Assembly (NCBI GenBank): GCA_949126835.1
Contig: OX421495.1
Span: 32,607,320 to 32,671,319 of the forward strand
Source of the DNA: Anisus vortex
Taxonomy: Eukaryota > Mollusca > Gastropoda > Planorbidae
Reading direction: 5' to 3'
DNA length: 64,000 nucleotides
The notes beneath the pieces are model-generated. The model worked only from the letters and a program-made list of their open reading frames with translations, was not told the DNA's origin and ran no database searches. The translations under genes were made by a program, and so were the position numbers. Below are positions 58,101 to 64,000 of the stretch, one piece after another. The first letter of the stretch is position 1, and each line of letters starts with the position of its first letter.

Positions 58101-59504
58101 CATCCTGAGTCGCAGGGAGCCCTTGAACGCTTCCATCAGACCCTGAAGAACATGATAAGAACCTATTGCCATGAACATGAGAAGGACTGGGATGAAGGAA
58201 TACACATGCTACTGTTTGCAGCCCGTGAAGCCGTCCAGGAGTCTTTAGGCTTCAGTCCGTTTGAATTGGTGTTTGGCCATACGGTTCGCGGTCCTTTAAA
58301 ATATCTCAAAGAAATGTGGATGTCTCCGACACCCACTGAGGGACTTTTAGACCATGTCTTAAAAATTAAAAGTAGACTTTATGATGCCTGTAATTTAGCC
58401 AAAACAAATTTAAAGGAAAGCCAGTCTAAAATGAAAAACTGGTATGATAAAAAGGCCAGATTTAGATTGTTTGCCCCAGGGGACAAGATTTTGGTATTTT
58501 TACCTTTACCTGGTCAACCATTACAAGCTAGATACTTTGGTCCATATGAGATAGAATCAAAAGTCAATGATTTAAATTATATTATTAAAACTCCAGACAG
58601 GAGAAAGAAAAGGCAACTTTGCCATGTAAATATGTTGAAGAAGTATGTCAGTAGAAATTCAGAAACAGATAGCAAGAATGTATCTGACCAGGTACAGTGT
58701 AATTTAAATGTAACCCCTGTTGTTCCTCCTGATATTGTAAAGGAGAAGTTTGGTCAGTACAAATTGCCAAATTCTTTTATACTTAAAAATTTGGATCAAA
58801 AGCTGTCACATCTGCCACTGAAAGAGAAGATTGTAATTGAAAATGTAATTAAGGATTTTTGTAATATATTTCCTGATGTGCCAAATAAGACTAATTTAAT
58901 TGTACATGATGTTGATGTTGGTGATGCAACTCCGGTCAAGCAACACCCATATAGAGTTAATCCTGAAAAGTTAGAAGTTCTTAGATCTGAAATAAAGTAT
59001 ATGCTTGATAATGACATTATTGAACCAAGCTCAAGCAATTGGAGCTCACCTTGTGTTTTGATCCCTAAACCAGACAAAACATTTAGATTCTGTACAGATT
59101 ATAGGAAAGTAAATACTTTTACAAAATCTGATTCCTTTCCAATTCCTAGAATTGATGATCTTATTGATCGTATTGGTGATGCCACCTACATTACCAAGAT
59201 TGATTTATTATCAGGATATTGGCAGGTACCTCTATCAGACCGTGCCAAAGAAATATCAGCATTTGTTACACCAGATGGGTTGTATCAATATAAGGTTATG
59301 CCTTTTGGGATGAAAAATGCCCCTGCTACTTTTCAAAGAATGATTAATAACCTCATTGCTGACCAGGAGAATTGCAATGCCTACATTGATGATGTAATTA
59401 TTTACAGCAAAGATTTTTTACATCATGTTAAGCAGTTAGGATCTCTTTTTGAAAAATTGTCAAAAGCCAATTTAACTGTTAATTTGAATAAGAGTGAATT
59501 TTGA
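55107..59504 (+). CDS. Gag-protease-integrase-reverse transcriptase polyprotein (Gmr1-like)
   Basis: The true ATG is 55107 (MDYQAFIDNPS); the frame is open slightly upstream without ATG. It gives 1,465 residues. In order: a Lys/Glu coiled coil at about 85-125; Gag capsid at about 140-300 with a SCAN-like block (LVPEAYRKQFREL ... VEFLREKQRRLDRWL) at about 210-250; zinc knuckle C341/C344/H349/C354; a Ser/Thr/Cys-rich repeat region at about 390-560; protease DTGA at 609-612; integrase zinc-binding region from H841 with the CRSCHPC cluster; integrase DDE D912, D971, E1007 (35-residue spacing); GPY module at 1145-1147; reverse transcriptase from about 1300 with YIDD at 1426-1429. The frame stops at TGA 59502-59504, just after the RT palm, where related proteins have Gly. 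Integrase lies before RT. Confidence 0.93.
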   Translation: MDYQAFIDNPSLQELDQCSRKDLLAISKLLGLKIKSSAVKQVIRDSIVLHFVNEEFLPEEALSTISREGNENTPNVVDLEIQLKIKQLEIEAQKEAHLAQKEIERMRCEKEIELKKLEISSKTPTDLPTTNQNVDPAKYLKLIPRFVGNVDNYFVQFELVAKNFAIPETLWSSLLQTVLTGRAAEVFCSLTGEQQRDYQVAKQLILKSFELVPEAYRKQFRELRKLDGQTHVEFLREKQRRLDRWLTSKEIGSDYAKLKNLILMEEFKNCVRLDVRTHMADRGEDDVYKAAVLADDFVISHQFAKSKADVRPKQPKLPEETNSTSIKNTHEKKVTQPKASCTYCKKEGHKVEECYKLKRKNEKASPKPTLCAVSYTTEQFLHTQANDTKPATPSSTDSTTSSTYSSKSYSTSSRCSTLSSKCSTTSSRCPQYSSKSSNTSSRCPQYTTKCSTTSSRCSPHSSECSTTSSRCPQYTSKCSTTSSRCSPHSSECSTISSRCPQYTSKCSTTSSRCSHDSKESLSTTSSRCSHDSESSLSTTSPRCSQDYNTSLSTTSPRCSQDSIESSNKVQMPTSVTPDVLEEFKPFISEGFISLPDDHTSLRPVTILRDTGASQSLLLEGILPLSNATATGKSILLRGVELGCLDVPLHLIDLKSDLVSGPVVVGVRPTLPLEGISLLLGNDLAGGKVIAEPIVTHEPQLSAPEEEDDPELYPACAVTRAMSSQISKERSTSKNKSNIEVDLETTFFSKLDEDPKSISEKPVSTREQLIEEQKRDPELDKLRENALSPQEAEEVPICYYVKDDVLLRKFRPPDASADEDWRVVHQIVVPEKYRADILNMAHDSPLSGHLGVNKTYQKITSHFFWPGLKKHVIEYCRSCHPCQMVGKPNQTIPVAPLKPIPAFEEPFSRVIIDCVGPLPKTKAGHQYLLTIMCASTRFPEAVPLRNIKAPNVVRALTKFFTLFGLPKSIQSDQGSNFKATLFKQVMDQLGIKHCMSSAYHPESQGALERFHQTLKNMIRTYCHEHEKDWDEGIHMLLFAAREAVQESLGFSPFELVFGHTVRGPLKYLKEMWMSPTPTEGLLDHVLKIKSRLYDACNLAKTNLKESQSKMKNWYDKKARFRLFAPGDKILVFLPLPGQPLQARYFGPYEIESKVNDLNYIIKTPDRRKKRQLCHVNMLKKYVSRNSETDSKNVSDQVQCNLNVTPVVPPDIVKEKFGQYKLPNSFILKNLDQKLSHLPLKEKIVIENVIKDFCNIFPDVPNKTNLIVHDVDVGDATPVKQHPYRVNPEKLEVLRSEIKYMLDNDIIEPSSSNWSSPCVLIPKPDKTFRFCTDYRKVNTFTKSDSFPIPRIDDLIDRIGDATYITKIDLLSGYWQVPLSDRAKEISAFVTPDGLYQYKVMPFGMKNAPATFQRMINNLIADQENCNAYIDDVIIYSKDFLHHVKQLGSLFEKLSKANLTVNLNKSEF
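56290..56800 (+). repeat. In-frame Ser/Thr/Cys repeat inside Gag
   Basis: About 42-bp (14-residue) units such as STTSSRCPQYTSKC are tandemly repeated between the zinc knuckle and the protease. DNA copies are closely similar, so the tract has expanded by slippage or unequal exchange while keeping the frame. It adds about a dozen TSSRC motifs. Confidence 0.9.
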
Positions 59505-60185
59505 CATGCTCGTGTAGAATACTTGGGTCATGTTGTGGGACAGGGTCATATAAAACCTGTTACTGCTAAAGTTGAAGCTATTAAAGCACTCCCTACTCCC
59601 ACTGATAGAAAACAACTCAGAAGATTTTTGGGAATGGCTGGTTATTATAGAAAGTTTTGCCAAAACTTTTCCATAATTGCCAATCCTTTAACAAATCTGT
59701 TGAAAAAGAATGTTAAATTTCTATGGACAGATTCTTGTCAAAAAGCCTTTGAACAACTTAAAGTTGTATTATCTCAATCTCCCATTCTATTGGCTCCTAA
59801 TTTTCAAAAACAATTTAAATTAGCAGTAGATGCCAGTGACATTGGGATAGGTGCTGTTCTTTTTCAGGAAGACAATCTTCATATAGACCATCCAATATGT
59901 TTCTTTTCTAAGAAGTTTAATACTCATCAAAGAAATTACTCTACTGTAGAAAAAGAATGTTTAGGACTTATCCTATCCCTTCAACAATTTGAATTCTATG
60001 TTAAGGGCTCAAATATACCTGTACTGGTTTTCACAGACCATAATCCTTTAACATTTTTACACAAAATGAGTTGTAAAAATCAACGATTGTTAAGATGGAG
60101 TTTATTTTTACAGGAATATAATCTAAATATTCAACATATCAAAGGCATTGATAATGTTATTGCTGACACATTATCCCGCTGTTAG
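59505..60185 (+). CDS. RT connection and RNase H, same frame, downstream of the TGA
   Basis: This part lies in the same frame as the polyprotein and ends at TAG 60183-60185. It reads HARVEYLGHVVGQG, then RRFLGMAGYYRKF and NPLTNLLKK (RT connection), then RNase H: LAVDASDIGIGAVLFQ (first Asp), YSTVEKECLGLI (Glu), VFTDHNPLTFLH (Asp), ending IADTLSRC. It has no ATG of its own near the stop, so it could be made only by readthrough or from a repaired copy. The TGA replaces what is normally a Gly codon. No integrase follows, in contrast to canonical Gypsy. Confidence 0.9.
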   Translation, partial: HARVEYLGHVVGQGHIKPVTAKVEAIKALPTPTDRKQLRRFLGMAGYYRKFCQNFSIIANPLTNLLKKNVKFLWTDSCQKAFEQLKVVLSQSPILLAPNFQKQFKLAVDASDIGIGAVLFQEDNLHIDHPICFFSKKFNTHQRNYSTVEKECLGLILSLQQFEFYVKGSNIPVLVFTDHNPLTFLHKMSCKNQRLLRWSLFLQEYNLNIQHIKGIDNVIADTLSRC

Positions 60186-60343
60186 AAAAAAAAAATATTA
60201 AATTATTATTATTATGTTTATTATTGTACATCCGGTAACATCCTGTTTAATGTACTACTACAGTATATTTAGTGTATCTTATACATTTTTAATTAAGCTG
60301 TAAAAAGATTTACATTTCTTACTAAATGTAAACTTTTTATTTT

Positions 60344-60354
60344 TAGGAGGGAGG
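60344..60354 (+). promoter_or_regulatory. Polypurine tract
   Basis: AGGAGGGAGG lies directly before the 3' LTR, the expected place for the plus-strand primer. The adjoining base explains the T-to-A difference at the first LTR position. Confidence 0.75.
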
Positions 60355-60981
60355 AGTTATGTGTTTAGATTATATTTTGTTTCCCTCCTATGTAATTAAC
60401 TGCACCACTGCCAGGGCCTTAGTCCTGACCTCTAGTTGAACTCTGCTACTGTCGCGTCAAGAATTGTTGTTTACTAGAGTGTACCTAGATCATTCTTTCA
60501 CCCTCTGGAACATGTTAGAAAGAGATGTTGACAGTTTTTGTGAGTTATTCTTAGCCTACTTTTATTCCAGAAATCTCTAACATGTATAGTATAAATATAG
60601 GAGATTCGCGTGATGGAAGGGAAGTTTTTACATCGATGTAGTATTCTTGAGTCTTGGTTTAAGCATATTGTAAGCGCATCAGTGGCAGAGCTGTATTGTA
60701 TCTTTTATGTACCTGTACGCATTATTACATTGTTGTTTTATTCTGTTGTAAGGATATTCGTGAGTTGATTTTTCTTTTCTATTTTTCTTTTGATATTAAT
60801 TTGACTTAGTAAATAAATTGTTTTAAAATTGGTATCGTCTGAAGGGTTGTTTTATTAAATAAATTATTTTAATGTTTATTAATTAAGTTAGCTACAAATA
60901 ATTAATATTGTTTGTTATTTATTACAACCTCTTTAACGAGACCACTTAATTAAAATTTAATACTACAGGAGGTCTGTAATA
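60355..60981 (+). repeat. 3' LTR (627 bp)
   Basis: Pairs with 54305-54931; followed by CTAT. Confidence 0.92.
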
Positions 60982-60985
60982 CTAT

Positions 60986-61499
60986 GAGCACGTACAATTA
61001 CTGTAAACTGGGATTTGAATGTGTGTGTCTTGGGGAGGAGGGCAGTGTGAGTGAGCATCGACGGATAACAATCAACCCTGTGAGTGTAAGTGAAAATATT
61101 TATGATTGAGTGACCTTTAAATGAGCAGTAACTTTAGAAGTGTTCACACTACATTGGCGGAGGGTATGACCTTTAAATTGTTGAATTTGTTACACTTCAC
61201 TAAGCTATGGGGCGCCATCGGGCAAATTTAGAAATATTTTCGCCATAAGTCTAGCCTTTTCTTTATTGTGCACACTTTTTTTTCTGTTAGCGTTTGTGTA
61301 TGAGAGCTCAGAATTTAAACAACGATGTAACTTACTACAACTTAGTTTATGGGACTCGCTGGCCTCGGTTTGACGCGGTTTTCGACTCCAGATTAACGTT
61401 AGGAATTTTCCCCAGTTCTTCGTTAATATCTCCGAGTCTACCCAGTGCTAATTTTCACCTGGTATTAGTTAGGTTTGGGAATAATTGTGCAGGCAACAA
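60986..61499. other. Unrecognised spacer
   Basis: No gene or array seen. Confidence 0.5.
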
Positions 61500-61720
61500 C
61501 AGTATAATAATGGTTATTTATATAGCACTTCTTTCCACGCTATTAAATTTAGCATGCTCAATGTGCTCTTGGAATAAATTGCAGTGGCAGTTGTATTGGT
61601 ATGACAATGGTAAGTAAGGCACACATCCACTAGCCAAAGAGAAAGGTCTTTAAGCTCTTTTTTAAAAGACAAGGGATAATAAATTGCGCGTGCTGCTTCA
61701 AATGCCTCATGAACCAACGT
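61500..61720 (-). mobile_element. CR1/L2-like LINE 3' fragment
   Basis: The plus strand reads GTATAATAATGGTTATTTAT then ATAGCACTTC, the reverse of the LINE ending at 31445. The minus strand upstream keeps LSFKKELKDLSLWL, like the last residues of such proteins. GCTATTAAATTTAGCATGCT is shared with 29240. Confidence 0.5.
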
Positions 61721-62156
61721 GATTATAAAATGTTACTGCTTACTTTTATGTATGCAGACATTTTGTTTGAAATAAAAACATTAACATTTTCTCAACCATG
61801 TCTTAAAATAAAGTTACAGCTCTGAATTGTTTATTCCATTTAAATTCTGTTGGAGACACCTCTACTCCAACTGTTTCATTGGTTTCTCTAAGGACTTTAG
61901 ACAAAGAAGAACAACTGTTCTTGAATTGTCATGTACTGTTGAGTATTTCGTTTTCAAAAGTATTAAGACATCTTCGTTTTCTTGGTTAGGTTGACCTTTT
62001 GACCTTACCCCCCCCCCTCCCCCGCGTGAGAAGAAAAAAAAACGGGCAAGGCCACTTAACGGAACTACACGTCATGTCCATTAAAAGCGAGATAGGAAAC
62101 CCTGTCCGGGACGGTGACCCACACAGTAATGTACTTTGGTGAACATAATGGTAGCG
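61721..62156. other. Unrecognised spacer
   Basis: A C-run and an A-run lie near 62008-62042. No gene seen. Confidence 0.5.
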
Positions 62157-62222
62157 TCGTGTCCATAAAGTGAACATGAGATGTACATAAAGTGAACATG
62201 AGATGTACATATAGTGAACTTA
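62157..62222. repeat. 22-bp tandem repeat, 2.5 copies
   Basis: CATAAAGTGAACATGAGATG plus TA is repeated, and a partial third copy reads CATATAGTGAAC. Confidence 0.85.
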
Positions 62223-62334
62223 AGGGAACGCCTGAGAGTTATTCGCCCTTGTACACGTTCAGTGTTGTTTTCAAATTGCAATGGAAGAATGGGGAGTTAA
62301 TGGGTTCTCAAGTTGGGGTGAATGAGTAATGAGA

Positions 62335-62600
62335 GAGTAAAGTACTAGTCGGGGCCTAATTGATCATAGTGCCGGTGAAGCAGCATTCACCAGTTTTAGT
62401 GGACACGACATACTAGAGGATGTGAGACCAGCAAAATGTCCAGCCGCCTTTAATTTACTCCAGCAAATGCCAGGTACCTATCAGGGCTCAGTATACTCAG
62501 GAACACCTTCGAGTTCAGGGGAAAAATAGCCTTCACCAGGATTCGAACCCAGGATTCGTTACGCCAGTCGAACGCACTGCCGCTCGGCCACCATGTCCCC
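62335..62600 (-). mobile_element. tRNA-derived SINE, nearly full length
   Basis: The minus strand starts GGGGACATGGTGGCCGAGCG (A box) and GGTTCGAATCC (B box). It continues with GGTGTTCCTGAGTATACTGA, GGTACCTGG and TTCACCGGCACTATGATCAA, collinear with 15842-16108. It is more diverged than that copy. An 11-bp array abuts its head. Confidence 0.88.
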
Positions 62601-62619
62601 TGGGGTGACGCCACGCTAC

Positions 62620-62749
62620 AGATTTGGTTGAGATTTGGTTGAGATTTGGTTAAGATTTGGTTAAGATTTGGTTGAGATTTGGTTGAGATTTGGTTGAGAT
62701 TTGGTTGAGATTTGGTTGAGATTTGGTTGAGATTTGGTTGAGATTTGGG
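62620..62749. repeat. 11-bp tandem repeat, about 12 copies
   Basis: The unit is GATTTGGTTGA, with two copies reading GGTTAA. Just upstream of the SINE head on its strand. Confidence 0.95.
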
Positions 62750-63104
62750 CAGAATTCCGGCTTGTAATTTTTTTTTCTTTTGCAAACCTCTGCAAAATTT
62801 CACTGTAATTGTCTTTCTCGGTGTATAAAAATAATAGGGATCTTTCTACTAAAGACCAGGTTGTGCAATTCGAAATTCTTGAATGTCATTTTGAACAATG
62901 CAGAGAGAAAATCTTTCTGAACACAGAGTTATAACACTTTTTTCATTAAATAAGACGAAAAAAAAAAGAGTTAAGGCCAGTGCACTATATTTAACATTAC
63001 AAAATCAAATATTTAATGTTTAAGCTATTACTAAATATCAACATTAGGCCTAGATCAGTTTCTTTGTTATTAGATCTATTATCTAAACTACAGTCATGAC
63101 TCAT
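62750..63104. other. Unrecognised AT-rich spacer
   Basis: No feature supported. Confidence 0.5.
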
Positions 63105-63460
63105 AGACTCCCACAGGACACCCTTTATGGAGAATCAAGACAGAGACTTGCTGGACGTTCAAAACTGAGATTTGCGGATGGCCGTAAAAGAGACACGAAA
63201 TACCTCCAAATTGACCCAAACGGTTGAGAGGTTAGGCCGCATGATAGCCCACCTGGAGCGCAGGGATCAAAGAAGGTTCCCTGATTGCAGGAGAGGATCG
63301 CACAAAGAACAAGAAGGTGGATAAAAATGTGATCCCCTCCGCTGCATCCAGTGTGACCTTACCTGTACTGCCAGGATTGGCTACATGAATGCCTGCAAGG
63401 GAAATAGTTCGTCTCTCGAGACATAAAATGCCGACGACGACTATAGTAAAAATAATAGAC
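63105..63460 (+). pseudogene. LINE ORF2 carboxy-terminal fragment with zinc-finger end
   Basis: Plus-strand pieces read LYGESRQRLAGRSKLRF, DTKYLQIDPN and RCIQCDLTCTARIGYMNACK. This is the order seen at the end of some LINE proteins: 'YGEL...GGQRLRYKD', 'LKALGIDP', then a Cys-rich 'CxxCxRxCxSRIGLxSH' finger. Frameshifts and stops break it. Confidence 0.7.
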
Positions 63461-63464
63461 AATG

Positions 63465-64000
63465 CAGTGCCAGATTAAGGATCCTGGGGGCCGGGGGCAA
63501 AGAACTTTTGTGGGCCGGATGTTATCAATTATTGACCATTAAAAAATTAGTTCATAACTTTTTTTGCTTTCTTTAATACTATGTCAGGTTTGGCGAAAGT
63601 AACGTAAACCATGTACTAAAACTTTTATTTACAATTTGCAGCACGTATTAAAGAACATTTACTTTTCGAGCCTTTCGGCGTGCGAAATCGATCACAATAT
63701 CATGAAAGTCAATGTCGCGCATAATGTCAAACTCAATGCTCATCAAGCAAAGCATGTTCAATTGAACGTCTCCCATTGTGGACCTCAATGAGTTCTTCAC
63801 TCTCTTCAAGGTAGAAAAACTTCGTTCTCCTGTGCAGTTTGTTGTTATCATGTAGAGGAATAGTTTGAGAACTGTTTCTACATTGGGGAATGTCCTCTGT
63901 AGTCCATTCTCAACTATGGTTAGAAATAATTGTAGTTCTGGCTGACAGTTGCTGGATGATATACCCTTGGGAGATTGCTGTGAGGAATCCACTCTAAGAA
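63465..64000 (-). mobile_element. hAT transposon, 3' part, running off the window
   Basis: The terminus CAGTGCCAGATTAAGG at 63465 resembles the ends of the hAT element at 52968. Inside it lies the transposase end on the minus strand. The other terminus lies beyond 64000. Confidence 0.75.
63648..64000 (-). CDS. hAT transposase, carboxy-terminal dimerisation domain (partial)
   Basis: The frame enters from beyond the window edge and ends at 63648, giving about 117 codons. The block TNCTGERSFSTLKRVKNSLR, followed by STMGDVQLNMLCLMSIE, is the hAT dimerisation (hATC) signature found in ZMYM1/DUF4371-type transposases, where the usual form is 'SCERSFSxLxxIKxxLRSTM'. After it come DIVIDFARRKARK and the stop, as is usual for the family's last residues. 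No stop or frameshift is visible in this part, so the element may retain an intact transposase. The catalytic region is outside the window. Confidence 0.85.
   Translation of the reverse strand, partial: LRVDSSQQSPKGISSSNCQPELQLFLTIVENGLQRTFPNVETVLKLFLYMITTNCTGERSFSTLKRVKNSLRSTMGDVQLNMLCLMSIEFDIMRDIDFHDIVIDFARRKARKVNVL

Larger units (their letters stand above)
54305..60981 (+). mobile_element. Nearly intact Gmr1-like Gypsy LTR retrotransposon
   Basis: LTRs at 54305-54931 and 60355-60981 (627 bp) are offset by exactly 6,050 bp and differ at only two positions that I could see (54305/60355 and 54882/60932). The flanks carry CTAT (54301-54304 and 60982-60985), a 4-bp target duplication, as in the other Gmr1-like element. 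Between them lie a degenerate primer site, one Gag-PR-IN-RT-RNase H frame broken once by TGA, and a polypurine tract. There is no envelope gene. Very low LTR divergence points to recent insertion. Integrase before RT marks the Gmr1 lineage rather than canonical Gypsy. Confidence 0.95.

Noticed and set aside
60186..60354. Envelope gene after RNase H
   Set aside because: Only about 170 bp of AT-rich sequence separates the RNase H stop from the polypurine tract and LTR.

Overview
This is eukaryotic, AT-rich, very repeat-rich DNA, most likely from a mollusc and possibly a heterobranch gastropod. The evidence is the tRNA-derived SINE family present here (resembling SINEs I associate with gastropods), many degraded hAT and CR1/L2-like elements, and two Gypsy elements with an unusual gene order. 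The species call is an inference from repeat style, not a proven match. There is no bacterial signal: no operons, no Shine-Dalgarno sites, and most long open frames are tandem repeats whose unit length is a multiple of three. A run of exactly 200 N (29341-29540) marks a scaffold join.

Layout. 1-7440 is a 47-bp minisatellite of about 158 copies with a recent 1,880-bp higher-order duplication. 7.4-17.5 kb holds small tandem arrays (34, 51, 29, 30 and 15 bp), SINEs, and hAT-derived elements and MITEs, several with 8-bp target duplications. 17.5-23.2 kb is an LTR retrotransposon with nearly identical 1.27-kb LTRs and a 5-bp target duplication; its single minus-strand ORF fuses Gag and protease to the tail of reverse transcriptase. 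23.8-28.8 kb is a 2.5-kb TCTATCTG octanucleotide array followed by a 2.46-kb 36/37-bp array that grew out of a SINE body. 28.9-30.5 kb is a hAT-derived element broken by the gap. 31.4-39.3 kb is a CR1/L2-like non-LTR element (minus strand) split by a degenerate Gypsy element with 278-bp LTRs, a 4-bp target duplication and a proline-tRNA primer site. 41.5-51.9 kb is dominated by arrays of 57, 21, 25, 19 and 49 bp. 52.4-52.6 kb is a possible first coding exon of a host gene on the minus strand. 53-54 kb holds a hAT element and a LINE fragment. 54.3-61.0 kb is a nearly intact Gypsy element with near-identical 627-bp LTRs. 61-64 kb holds LINE fragments, a SINE, an 11-bp array and the 3' part of a hAT transposase that runs off the window.

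The main biological point is the pair of Gypsy elements at 33.4-39.0 and 54.3-61.0 kb. Both place integrase before reverse transcriptase (Gag, protease, IN, RT, RNase H), the Ty1/copia-like order of the Gmr1 lineage. The Gag of the younger one carries a capsid segment resembling the SCAN domain of vertebrate zinc-finger proteins. That element looks recently inserted and is interrupted by a single in-frame TGA. The SINE at 15.8 kb is complete with a perfect 10-bp target duplication, so LINE, SINE, LTR and hAT activity are all recorded here. About a third of the window is tandem repeat.
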